From Chryseolinea soli (GTDB lineage: Bacteria > Bacteroidota > Bacteroidia > Cytophagales > Cyclobacteriaceae): 64,000 nt of DNA. The stretch is taken from positions 1,116,001-1,180,000 of the forward strand of contig NZ_CP032382.1 in the NCBI RefSeq assembly GCF_003589925.1, written 5' to 3'. Below are positions 44,922 to 53,259 of this stretch, one piece after another (positions within the stretch are counted from its first letter, which is position 1; each line of letters starts with the position of its first letter). The translations under genes were made by a program, and so were the position numbers. The notes beneath the pieces were generated by a model. That model had not been told where the DNA came from and searched no databases. It saw only the letters and a program-made list of their open reading frames with translations.

Positions 44922-46166
44922 TTACATTACTTCTTTCTGTTCGCATTCCGTTATTCTGTTGGAAATAAGCGCTTTGTCAGCCGTTGATTTGGCCAGGGCC
45001 AGGGCATTTTGAAAATGCGAAATGGCTTTTGTGTTATCAACATCGGTATAAAGCTCTCCCAAAAGCGAATGATATAAATGATTGTCGGTGAGGTTTATCT
45101 TTTCCGCTTCTATGATCGCCTCCTTTTTTCCATGTACTTTGGCCAGTGCGTACGTCCGGTTTAACGCTGCAATGGGTGAATATTCGATCAGCAGCAGTTG
45201 GTTGTAGAATTGCAGGATACATTCCCATTTTTCGTGGGTGTCGGCTTTCAGGGTGTGCCAGTAGGCGATGCCCGCTTCCAAATGATACTTTGAAACCTTT
45301 GTGCCGTGCGAGCCCCGGTTTAAAAAGTATTCTCCCTTGGCAATCAGTTCCTGGTTCCACAAGTCGGTGTCCTGATCTTGATATAAAACGATCTCTCCCC
45401 GCGCATTGCGTCTGGAATCAAACCTTGACGATTGAAAACACATGAGCGAAAGTAAAGCATTCGCATCCGGTTTATTCGTTTGTTCATTTTCAACCAACAG
45501 ATAGGTCAATCGCATCGCTTCAAAGCAAAGATCCTTGCGCAAGGTAACGTCGTGGTTTGAAGAATAGTATCCTTCGTTAAAAAGTAAATACAACGTCATG
45601 AGCACAGCCGAGAGCCGGTGGTCTATGTCAACCAACGTTGGCTGTTCGATTTCAATTTTTTCTTCCCGGAGTTTCTCTTTGGCCCGTTGCAGGCGTTTGT
45701 AAATAACATGTTTGTTTGTCAGAAAGGCGCTGGCAATTTCATCTACTCCAAATCCGCAAAGCAGATTGAGTGCCAATCCAATTTGCGCTTCCGCCGGATT
45801 ACAGGGATGGCAAACGACAAATATCATGGCCAGTTGGCTGTCGTTAATATTTTTGAGGGACAGATCAACCTCTATTTCTTCCGAAGTCTCGGCATTGTAT
45901 TTTATCCCCTTTGAAATGGTTTGAGCAAAAAGGGTATCGCGCTTCAAATAGTCTTTGGTTTTATTTTTTGCAACGGTATAGAGCCACGCCGTTGGGTTTT
46001 CGGGCAGACCTTTTAAACCCCACAACTCTGATGCGATCAGAAACGTGTCGCTGACGATGTCTTCTGCAATTTCAATATGCTCAATACCAAATAGTCTGCA
46101 GAGTACAGAAACTATTTTTCTGTATTCCGTTCTGAATAAATGGGGTATGAGTTCTGCCTGGTCCAT
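44922..46166 (-). CDS. ECF42-like RNA polymerase sigma factor
   Basis: 414 aa, twice the normal ECF length. Sigma region 2 (~1-75: HIEIAEDIVSDTFLIASELW, ENPTAWLYTVAKNKTKDYLKR), region 4 HTH (~125-175: LLCGFGVDEIASAFLTNKHVIYKRLQRAKEKLREE), then a ~240-aa C-terminal helical/TPR-like domain (ALLSLMCFQSSRFDSR, AGIAYWHTLKA, PIAALNRTYALAKVHGKKEAI). This is the ECF42 layout, where the C-terminal domain replaces an anti-sigma factor. ATG at 46166 matches the usual N-terminus. Last gene of an operon with two DGPF/YciI proteins, the known ECF42 partners. Confidence 0.93.
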   Translation of the reverse strand: MDQAELIPHLFRTEYRKIVSVLCRLFGIEHIEIAEDIVSDTFLIASELWGLKGLPENPTAWLYTVAKNKTKDYLKRDTLFAQTISKGIKYNAETSEEIEVDLSLKNINDSQLAMIFVVCHPCNPAEAQIGLALNLLCGFGVDEIASAFLTNKHVIYKRLQRAKEKLREEKIEIEQPTLVDIDHRLSAVLMTLYLLFNEGYYSSNHDVTLRKDLCFEAMRLTYLLVENEQTNKPDANALLSLMCFQSSRFDSRRNARGEIVLYQDQDTDLWNQELIAKGEYFLNRGSHGTKVSKYHLEAGIAYWHTLKADTHEKWECILQFYNQLLLIEYSPIAALNRTYALAKVHGKKEAIIEAEKINLTDNHLYHSLLGELYTDVDNTKAISHFQNALALAKSTADKALISNRITECEQKEVM

Positions 46167-46223
46167 AAAAAAGAAATGCCTTTGTAAAAAGTACAAAGGC
46201 ATTCAGGATTTTCCAAATGACGT

Positions 46224-46565
46224 TTAGAGTACGCTGATCTCCCGGATCTCAACATTTCCTCCAATTCTCAAAATAGGGCACCCTTTTGCCAGCTCGGTAG
46301 CTTCCTGGATCGAGTCTGCTTTTACGAGGCTATAGCCTACAATAGACTCTTTAATTTCTGTGTAAGGTCCATCGGCGATGACGTTGTTGGCTTTTAAAAC
46401 CTGGCCCGCGGGAACCAACCGGTTTCCCCGGTCGACTAATTTGTTTTGCGCTGCAATACCCCCGATCCAATCCATCCACCGTTTCGTGGAAGCTTGCATT
46501 TCTTCGGGGGAGGCCTTCGGCATGGTGCTGTAGTCGGTTCTGAATACTAATAGGAAATCTTTCAT
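46224..46565 (-). CDS. YciI-family DGPF-domain protein
   Basis: 113 aa. DGPYTEIKESIVGYSLVKA is the DGPF-type signature, with ATELAKGCPIL following. Ferredoxin-like YciI fold, probable small cytoplasmic protein; DGPF proteins are typical targets or partners of ECF42 sigma factors. 57 bases upstream of the sigma gene and 31 from its paralogue. Confidence 0.9.
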   Translation of the reverse strand: MKDFLLVFRTDYSTMPKASPEEMQASTKRWMDWIGGIAAQNKLVDRGNRLVPAGQVLKANNVIADGPYTEIKESIVGYSLVKADSIQEATELAKGCPILRIGGNVEIREISVL

Positions 46566-46596
46566 TTGTTCGAAATTTTATGGTTAAAGATGAAGT

Positions 46597-46938
46597 CTAC
46601 ATTTTTTGGATAGGGCGCACTTCGACATTTGCATTCGATTCTAAAATAGGACAGCTTTTTGCAATTTCAACGGCCTCATGAATATCTTTGGCCCGCACAA
46701 TGGTGCACCCTCCAACAATCTCTCTTGTCTCTCCAAACGGACCATCCGTTACCGTTTTCTTTGCACCCCAAATCTGTTTGCCGGTTGTTTCAAAGGGTTC
46801 GCTGGCTACATGCAGGCCTTTTTGAGAAAGGTCCGTTAACCAATGTATCAACTGCTGTTTCAGCGCTTGCAAGGCTTCAGGAGGTTGGTCTGGCTGGTAG
46901 ACGTCGCTACCTCTGAATAAGAGCATAAATTTTTCCAT
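46597..46938 (-). CDS. YciI-family DGPF-domain protein (second copy)
   Basis: 113 aa, paralogue of the neighbouring gene with DGPFGETREIVGGCTIVRA and AVEIAKSCPIL. Tandem duplication within the ECF42 operon. Exact biochemical role unknown. Confidence 0.9.
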   Translation of the reverse strand: MEKFMLLFRGSDVYQPDQPPEALQALKQQLIHWLTDLSQKGLHVASEPFETTGKQIWGAKKTVTDGPFGETREIVGGCTIVRAKDIHEAVEIAKSCPILESNANVEVRPIQKM

Positions 46939-47055
46939 GATACTTTAAAATGTTAAGTGTTTTTATAAGCTGTTGACGATTGAGTTTTAAGAATTCGACA
47001 AAATTTTTTGGTTTTTTTCACCGACTGAATATCCGCTACGGCATCTTCAAACGCT

Positions 47056-47532
47056 TTATTTGTGCCGGTCACTACTAAATGAGTCCCTGAACATTTTCCA
47101 TCCCTCCGGGGTCTTCTTCCACAGCCTCAGAAATTTTCCATTGTCAAACAGCGCATGATGAACATCAAACAGCTGCCAGAACCCTACTTCCGTGACATAT
47201 TCCACTCCATCCCCAAATACATCAATCGTGATAAATTTTCCATTTCTGACGCCAAACTTGTGATAGCCGATTTTAAAAAACTCAAGCGGCGCGTCCACAC
47301 CGCAAAGTGCCGGGGTATTTGGCCGCATGATCCAGCAGTCCGTTGTGTAGCGGTCAATAAACAGGGACGAGTCTCCTTTGACAAAGGCCTGGAAATAAAT
47401 CTCGTTACTCGCTGCGATTGCCTTTTTTGCCTCCTCCAGGTTGGTGCTCGTTGCTTGCTGCGCCTGGCCATTGAAGCACAAAAATGACATCAGGATAATT
47501 TGAACTGGTGTAAGAAAAAGTTTTTTCTCCAT
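47056..47532 (-). CDS. Secreted NTF2-like (DUF4440-type) protein
   Basis: 158 aa with signal peptide (VQIILMSFLCFNGQAQ). SnoaL/DUF4440 fold: AIAASNEIYFQAFVKGDSSLFIDRYTTDCWIMRP and a C-terminal LRLWKKTPEGWKMFRDSFSS. Function unknown. Likely member of the ECF42 operon, although the 117-base gap to the YciI gene could hold a promoter. Confidence 0.85.
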   Translation of the reverse strand: MEKKLFLTPVQIILMSFLCFNGQAQQATSTNLEEAKKAIAASNEIYFQAFVKGDSSLFIDRYTTDCWIMRPNTPALCGVDAPLEFFKIGYHKFGVRNGKFITIDVFGDGVEYVTEVGFWQLFDVHHALFDNGKFLRLWKKTPEGWKMFRDSFSSDRHK

Positions 47533-47577
47533 AGCAAATAGTTTGTTTAAATAGGATACAGGAAAACTTAACCTCCT

Positions 47578-48138
47578 TTAATGGGCACGTTCATAATGCA
47601 CAATGACTACGCCCGATTGAAGAACTTTTGCAGACTTCAATTTCAAGGGTTGAGGTGTCAATTTGATCTTGTCGAACAGACGGAAGCTACCGCCGCCGGC
47701 AAGAAGAGACTGAATGCAGAAATAATAATCGTCTACCAGCTGCTTTTCGGTGAGGGCTGCTACCAATTCCATGCTCCCAAAAGTCAGTAGCCCTTTTTGA
47801 CCCTCCTGTTTAAACCGGCTGATCGCTTCAACATCAACTGCTCTCACAATGGTCGAGTTGTTCCAGGTCGTGTTGTTCAAGCCCGATGAATATACCAGCT
47901 TGGGAATGTCGGTGAGCGCTTTCGCCATGCTGAGTTGCCACTCGGGCGTATCGTCGCTTTCCAGCCTCGCCGGCCAGAGCTGTTGGAACAATTCAAACGT
48001 GTTGCGTCCATAGGCGACGGTTTGTATCTCTGCCAACACATCATGAACAAAGGCAAAATATTCCGGATCTGGCGTGACATACTGGCTATCCGCAAACCCA
48101 TCCGGGGTGGTGTTGATAAAACTGACAATTTTTCCCAT
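47578..48138 (-). CDS. Dihydrofolate reductase/RibD-like protein
   Basis: 186 aa, RibD C-terminal/DHFR-like fold: KIVSFINTTPDGFAD, TVAYGRNTFELFQQLWP, KGLLTFGSMELVAALTEKQLVDDYYFCIQSLLAGGG. NADPH-binding reductase of unknown substrate. First gene of the probable ECF42 operon; such genes recur beside DGPF proteins and NTF2-like proteins. Confidence 0.9.
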   Translation of the reverse strand: MGKIVSFINTTPDGFADSQYVTPDPEYFAFVHDVLAEIQTVAYGRNTFELFQQLWPARLESDDTPEWQLSMAKALTDIPKLVYSSGLNNTTWNNSTIVRAVDVEAISRFKQEGQKGLLTFGSMELVAALTEKQLVDDYYFCIQSLLAGGGSFRLFDKIKLTPQPLKLKSAKVLQSGVVIVHYERAH

Positions 48139-48330
48139 TGGTTTTGAAATTTTAATGGTTTAAAAACCAATGACGACCGGCTTTGAAGGATTCGACAAAT
48201 TTTAGAAAATATTTTTTTACCCGTTGGATTCTCACCCCGCTTACGGCTCCCCTGACGAGAAATGGGAACTTTACATCGTCGTAGAAGCAACGGTCTTGCA
48301 TTTTATCGGTCTTTATTCATCCGGTGATTG

Positions 48331-48342
48331 TCCGCAAGCGAA
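48331..48342. promoter_or_regulatory. TCCGCAAGCGAA motif in imperfect palindrome
   Basis: Centre of an imperfect 20-base dyad running from ATTGT (48327) to ACAAT, 75 bases before the permease start. Related to TTCGCATGCGAA and TTCGCATACGAA upstream of a close paralogue (61441-61470). Confidence 0.45.
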
Positions 48343-48416
48343 CAATCAAGGTTGTAGTAAATTAGGCTGGCCATTGCCTTGCCGGCAGAATGCCATAAAC
48401 CTTTAGACACAACATT

Positions 48417-50846
48417 ATGTATACAAGCTATTTCAAGATCGGATGGAGAAATCTCGTCCGGAACAAGGGATACTCTCTTATCAACATCGGTGGCCTGGCA
48501 TTGGGTATGGCCGTGGCCATGCTCATCAGTCTGTGGATCTATGATGAATTGGCATTCAATAAATATCATCAGCACTACGATCGCATTGCGCGCGTCATGC
48601 GAAACCTCAACATGAATGGGGAAACGTTGACCACCACGATCTTGCCGAGTGCGCTTGGCGATGAGCTTAGAACCAAATACGGAAATCAATTTGAACAGGT
48701 GGTGATGGCCGCTTTGGGCGGAGACCATATCCTTTCGACCCTCTCTGAAGACGGGCCGGGAGGAGAAACAAAATTATCACTGCACGGCGAGTTCGTGGAA
48801 ACGGCGGGACCTGAAATGTTCACGTTGAACATGCTTCAGGGTTCCAGGTCCGGATTGAACGACCCGCATTCGATCTTAATTTCACAGTCTGCCGCCAAAG
48901 CCCTCTTCGGAAACGACAACCCCATGGGCAAACTCCTGAAGATCGACCATAGCGACCGCATGGACGTGAAGGTTACAGGGGTCTATGAAGACCTCCCCTA
49001 TAACACCGATTTCAATGAGATGAAATTTTATGCGCCGTTCGAATTGGCGGTCTCGGCCAATGCCTGGATGCAACAGCCAACCTTTACCAACGACTTTCTC
49101 AATATTTATGTGACCCTCGGCGACCACACCAGTTTTGAAGCTGCTTCGGATCAGATCAAGGATGCCATCCTGAACAATGTCCGTGAAGACAAAAACTATG
49201 TGTCCGTTCATCCACAACTTGCGCTGCATCCGATGAAGGATTGGCACCTGCGCTCGGAATGGAAGAACGGCGTCGTGGCCGGCGGGCATATCCAGACAGT
49301 GTGGCTTTTTGGTATTGTGGGGGCTTTCGTGTTGCTGCTGGCCTGCATCAACTTCATGAACCTGAGCACCGCCCGCTCTGAAAAAAGGGCCAAGGAGGTT
49401 GGGATCCGGAAAGCTATTGGGTCCGTTCGCGCGCAATTGGTGAATCAGTTTTTCAGCGAGTCTTTCTTAGTGGTCGGTCTTGCTTTTGTGATCGCTGTTG
49501 CTGCTGTGTGGACCTCCTTAAACTGGTTCAATGATTTGGCCAGCAAACAAATGGAAATGCCCTGGACGAACGCTTACTTTTGGTTGAGTAGTTTTGCTTT
49601 CATTCTGTTCACCGGATTGCTGGCGGGAAGTTATCCGGCGTTTTATCTTTCCTCTTTCAATGCCGTCAGGGTGCTGAAGGGGTCTTTACGCGTTGGCCGG
49701 CTTGCCTCCATTCCCCGTAAGGTACTTGTGGTTACACAGTTTACGGTATCGGTCACGTTGATCATCGGGACGATCATTGTCTACCAACAAATTCAGTTTG
49801 CCAAAGACCGACCGATCGGGTATAGCCGCGATGGGCTGCTCATGATCCAGATGACCGCGCCCGAATTCCATGGTCAATACGATGTGCTGCTGACAGAATT
49901 AAAAAATACCGGCGCCGTGTTAGACATGGCCGAATCGTCGAGCCCGCCGACGGACATCTGGTCCCAAAACGGCGGTTTCAACTGGAATGGAAAGGACCCG
50001 GCATTTACACCACAATGGGCAACCCTGACGGTAACACCCGAATATGGAAAGACCATGGGTTGGCAGTTTGTGAGCGGCCGCGATTTTTCGAGAGACATCG
50101 CCAGTGATTCAGCGGGTTTTGTGATCAATGAAGCCGCCGCAAAAGTTTTGGGTTTTGAAAATCCCGTGGGTGAAACCATCCAATGGAGTGGCGGATGGCG
50201 GAGCAAATTCAACCGCTTTACCGTGATCGGTGTCATTAAAGATATGGTGATGAAATCACCTTATGCCCCATCGGTGCCTTCCGTCTTTTTCTTGAGCAAG
50301 TATGGAACAAACTGGATCAACCTCCGGATCAATCCGCAAATCAGTGCGGGCACTGCGCTTCCCAAAATCGAAGCCGTCTTCAAGAAATTAATTCCTTCAG
50401 CACCGTTCGATTACAAATTTGCGGACCAGGAATACGCGCTAAAATTTGCAGCGGAAGAACGCGTTGGAAAATTAGCATCCGTTTTTGCCGTGCTGGCCAT
50501 ACTCATCAGTTGCCTGGGGTTATTCGGACTCGCCTCCTTTGTTGCCGAACAACGCACCAAAGAAATTGGCATCCGCAAAGTGGTGGGCGCTTCGGTGTTT
50601 AGCCTTTGGAAGATGTTGTCAAGGGATTTTGTTGTGCTGGTGGTCGTCTCCTGTTTCATTGCCATTCCCTTGGCGTATTACTTTTTAGACGCATGGTTAA
50701 AAAAATATGAATACCGGACCGACATATCCGGGTGGGTCTTTGTGGTGACCAGCCTGGCTGCACTAGTCATTACTTTATTGACGGTAAGCTATCAGGCCGT
50801 GAAAGCGGCCTTGATGAATCCTGTGAAAAGCCTTCGCTCGGAATGA
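48417..50846 (+). CDS. MacB/FtsX-type ABC permease
   Basis: 809 aa. Two copies of helix + periplasmic MacB_PCD + FtsX block (~15-425 and ~430-805). Family motifs: FKIGWRNLVRNKGYSLINIGGLALG at the N-terminus, SEKRAKEVGIRKAIGSVRAQL, EQRTKEIGIRKVVGASVFSLW and a C-terminal LMNPVKSLRSE. Closest relative in the window is the protein encoded at 58916-61300. No ATPase nearby. Substrate unknown. Confidence 0.9.
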   Translation: MYTSYFKIGWRNLVRNKGYSLINIGGLALGMAVAMLISLWIYDELAFNKYHQHYDRIARVMRNLNMNGETLTTTILPSALGDELRTKYGNQFEQVVMAALGGDHILSTLSEDGPGGETKLSLHGEFVETAGPEMFTLNMLQGSRSGLNDPHSILISQSAAKALFGNDNPMGKLLKIDHSDRMDVKVTGVYEDLPYNTDFNEMKFYAPFELAVSANAWMQQPTFTNDFLNIYVTLGDHTSFEAASDQIKDAILNNVREDKNYVSVHPQLALHPMKDWHLRSEWKNGVVAGGHIQTVWLFGIVGAFVLLLACINFMNLSTARSEKRAKEVGIRKAIGSVRAQLVNQFFSESFLVVGLAFVIAVAAVWTSLNWFNDLASKQMEMPWTNAYFWLSSFAFILFTGLLAGSYPAFYLSSFNAVRVLKGSLRVGRLASIPRKVLVVTQFTVSVTLIIGTIIVYQQIQFAKDRPIGYSRDGLLMIQMTAPEFHGQYDVLLTELKNTGAVLDMAESSSPPTDIWSQNGGFNWNGKDPAFTPQWATLTVTPEYGKTMGWQFVSGRDFSRDIASDSAGFVINEAAAKVLGFENPVGETIQWSGGWRSKFNRFTVIGVIKDMVMKSPYAPSVPSVFFLSKYGTNWINLRINPQISAGTALPKIEAVFKKLIPSAPFDYKFADQEYALKFAAEERVGKLASVFAVLAILISCLGLFGLASFVAEQRTKEIGIRKVVGASVFSLWKMLSRDFVVLVVVSCFIAIPLAYYFLDAWLKKYEYRTDISGWVFVVTSLAALVITLLTVSYQAVKAALMNPVKSLRSE

Positions 50847-50848
50847 GC

Positions 50849-50877
50849 CTTCGACTATCGAAAGCTTGAGGTCGAAG
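50849..50877. terminator. Weak hairpin between convergent genes
   Basis: CTTCGAC (50849-50855) pairs with GTCGAAG (50871-50877), with no proper T-run. It directly follows the permease stop and precedes the end of the convergent gene; may act as a boundary. Confidence 0.35.
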
Positions 50878-50885
50878 TAGAATTT

Positions 50886-51269
50886 CTACTTCTCCTCAAG
50901 TGCATCGGGTTTGTATTTGCTGAATTTTGCGATCCATCCTTCATCGGAGTATAACTCCCCCGCTAGTCCGTCGCTCACGTCCGCCAAGTGATCCAGACCT
51001 TCGTTTTCTGCCGAATCTTTCTCAACGATTGCCCACTTGGCGCTGGCTTCAAACATAAATAAACAATGATGCAATTGCGTTTCAATAATGTCAGACACAA
51101 TTTGGTCCACTACCTTTACCTGATCTGGATTTAACTTTAAAATTTGCTTGTGGAGCAGTTGAGCTTCAGGGGATTTCATTTTTCCGGATTTCGTCATCAG
51201 GTATTTCGTAATGACCCTATCCCTTACTTGATGTATGTACTCCTTTCCAAATTCATCCAGTTCGTCCAT
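50886..51269 (-). CDS. Hypothetical helical protein
   Basis: 127 aa, acidic, largely helical, no signal peptide or membrane segment, no recognised family. Starts 75 bases after the membrane HTH gene on the same strand, so the two may be co-transcribed. Confidence 0.65.
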   Translation of the reverse strand: MDELDEFGKEYIHQVRDRVITKYLMTKSGKMKSPEAQLLHKQILKLNPDQVKVVDQIVSDIIETQLHHCLFMFEASAKWAIVEKDSAENEGLDHLADVSDGLAGELYSDEGWIAKFSKYKPDALEEK

Positions 51270-51344
51270 AATTGATATTGTTACTTATATAATTTGTATT
51301 CAGTATGAAGATACCATTACCGTTGTTTGCTCCGTGATGCCCTT

Positions 51345-52592
51345 TCAAATTTTCTTTAACGAAAAATCCTTCACTTTCCCAGTACCCATAAACATGATCC
51401 GGGTACCCACCACCCGGCCGATACCATTTTGATAGTCGCCTTCAAATGCCAGGACATCGTTCACCCGGATGGAGATTTTTTTGTTTTGCACACGGCATTG
51501 TACCGTCACCCAATCCGAGAAATCCACCCCAAAGGCCGACAAGTCGTTGGTCTTGCCATCGTGCGACTCATCGGTCTGTAAAAATAATTCGCCTACACAT
51601 CCTTTTATGCTTAACGGGATAAGGATGGCCCCTGTGTTTCCCAACAACACGATCTGGGTTTTCTGACACACCAACGCGCCTTTTCCGAACGTGTTCTTTA
51701 ATGCTACATCCATTTGAAAGGCTTTGTCCGGCACGACCTCATCTTTCATCACGCGAAAGAAACTGGTCCACAGTTTTTCCTTTTCAAGATCAATTTGCTG
51801 TTCAACAAAAAAATCATCGCTTAACTGCAAAATGCCATCGCGCAAAATTTTGTCTTCCCCGACATACAGGGGAATCGGTTCCCGGTCGATGGTGGCCAGC
51901 CAGCCGTTCGATTCGATGAAGACATCGTGTTCTGCCACGATGGTGGCATCCAAAACAAGTTTGGCACTATAGTAGCCGGGCAAATAATAGGTGCTGGTGT
52001 ACTCGGTCAGATTTTTATCCACCTTAAACCTGCGCATCGGGTCCCAACTTTGTTGGATAAAAACCGAATCGGCATTCGAATCCCTGGCGTTGTAATTAAA
52101 GACCACCGTATTGGGCACGGTGTTGGTCACGGGCTGACTGCTGAAAACGATGTTGTCATATTTCAACTGCTTGGGCCGGCTTTGGATCCACCAAAGCAAC
52201 GCGGCCGCGATGCCAACGGCCACGATTATTCCTACCGCCTTCAGGACGCGTGAACCTATAAACTTTCTTCGCTCCTTCGTGGCCACGCCGTTTATCGTTG
52301 CCGTGCCGTTCGACGGCGGGGTGAAGCCATTCGATGTAAACGCCCGCCAGTTTTCGTAACCCACAAACTGGGCCAGTGCGTTTAGCGTGCCGATGTTGGG
52401 CGTGCCCTCATAGCGGATCTTTCCCCACAATCTTTTCAGGGTGCTGACGCTCAGCGAGACCTTGGTTTCTTTATAGATCCGTGCACTCAGCGCCTCAAAG
52501 TCCTGGTTTTGCCACTCCGTGCCGGGGCCCCAGCCAACCTTTTCTTCAATGCGTTGCCTGCATTTTTCGATCTGCTGCTTTTCGTTATCCAT
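51345..52592 (-). CDS. Membrane-anchored HTH protein with extracytoplasmic beta domains
   Basis: 415 aa. Residues ~25-85 (DFEALSARIYKETKVSLSVS and RLWGKIRYEGTPNIGTLNAL) look like an HTH-type DNA-binding unit, also seen in other Bacteroidota proteins. One membrane helix at ~117-136 (VLKAVGIIVAVGIAAALLWW). Then a beta-sandwich, PKD-like region (~145-225) and a C-terminal jelly-roll/LamG-like portion (~240-415) outside the membrane. Topology suggests a one-component transmembrane sensor-regulator like CadC/ToxR, but no such family is established for it; DNA binding is inferred. Four phased repeats lie just upstream of its start. Confidence 0.75.
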   Translation of the reverse strand: MDNEKQQIEKCRQRIEEKVGWGPGTEWQNQDFEALSARIYKETKVSLSVSTLKRLWGKIRYEGTPNIGTLNALAQFVGYENWRAFTSNGFTPPSNGTATINGVATKERRKFIGSRVLKAVGIIVAVGIAAALLWWIQSRPKQLKYDNIVFSSQPVTNTVPNTVVFNYNARDSNADSVFIQQSWDPMRRFKVDKNLTEYTSTYYLPGYYSAKLVLDATIVAEHDVFIESNGWLATIDREPIPLYVGEDKILRDGILQLSDDFFVEQQIDLEKEKLWTSFFRVMKDEVVPDKAFQMDVALKNTFGKGALVCQKTQIVLLGNTGAILIPLSIKGCVGELFLQTDESHDGKTNDLSAFGVDFSDWVTVQCRVQNKKISIRVNDVLAFEGDYQNGIGRVVGTRIMFMGTGKVKDFSLKKI

Positions 52593-52614
52593 TGATTATC
52601 AGTGTACTAAAATA

Positions 52615-52652
52615 TTGAACACGCTTGAACAGACTTGAACAGAACTTGAACA
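52615..52652. promoter_or_regulatory. Four phased TTGAACA direct repeats
   Basis: TTGAACA at 52615, 52625, 52635 and 52646 (spacing 10, 10, 11), so all face the same side of the helix. Centred in the divergent gap, 23 bases from the membrane HTH gene start and 61 from the DUF2911 start. Probable multi-site operator. Confidence 0.7.
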
Positions 52653-52712
52653 CCGGGGATGCGTATCTGCCCATCAAATTCTTAAACATTTTCCAACAAA
52701 ATTTTAACCCTT

Positions 52713-53219
52713 ATGAAAAAACACGCATTGCTATTCTGTATCCTGCTCACCCCTTTCGTTTTGCTGGCTCAAGATGATAAAGCTGCACGCCCGAGTCCGC
52801 CCGCACAAGCATCCGCTACAGTAAACGGCAAAACCATCACGATCGATTACGGACAACCGTCTGTTAAAGGTCGAAAAATTTGGGGAGAATTGGTGCCCTA
52901 TGGCCAGGTATGGCGTGCGGGCGCCAACGAAACCACCGCTTTTACGCTTTCTGCCGATGCCATGGTGGAAGGTAAAAAACTATCGGCCGGCAAGTACGCA
53001 TTCTTTATTATCCCCACCGAAAATGAGGCGACGGTTATTTTTAACAAGACCATCAAGTGGGGAGCCTTCAGCTATAAACAGGACGAGGATGTTTTGCGGA
53101 TCAGTGTGCCGGTAAAAAAGTCAAAAGCGTTTGCCGAAAAATTAACCTACATGGTTTCGCCTAAAGGCGAGGTGTCGCTGGCCTGGGAAAACTCGGTCAT
53201 TGTCTTTGCTGTGAAGTAA
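52713..53219 (+). CDS. DUF2911-family secreted protein
   Basis: 168 aa with signal peptide (LFCILLTPFVLLAQ). DUF2911 core: ITIDYGQPSVKGRKIWGELVPYGQVWRAGANE, and FTLSADAMVEGKKLSAGKYAFF. Common in Bacteroidota; function unknown. Controlled from the gap with the TTGAACA repeats. The permease gene follows after 40 bases. Confidence 0.9.
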   Translation: MKKHALLFCILLTPFVLLAQDDKAARPSPPAQASATVNGKTITIDYGQPSVKGRKIWGELVPYGQVWRAGANETTAFTLSADAMVEGKKLSAGKYAFFIIPTENEATVIFNKTIKWGAFSYKQDEDVLRISVPVKKSKAFAEKLTYMVSPKGEVSLAWENSVIVFAVK

Positions 53220-53259
53220 TGCTTGTATGCTGGTTTGTGTCACGCTAAGATAACCGCTC

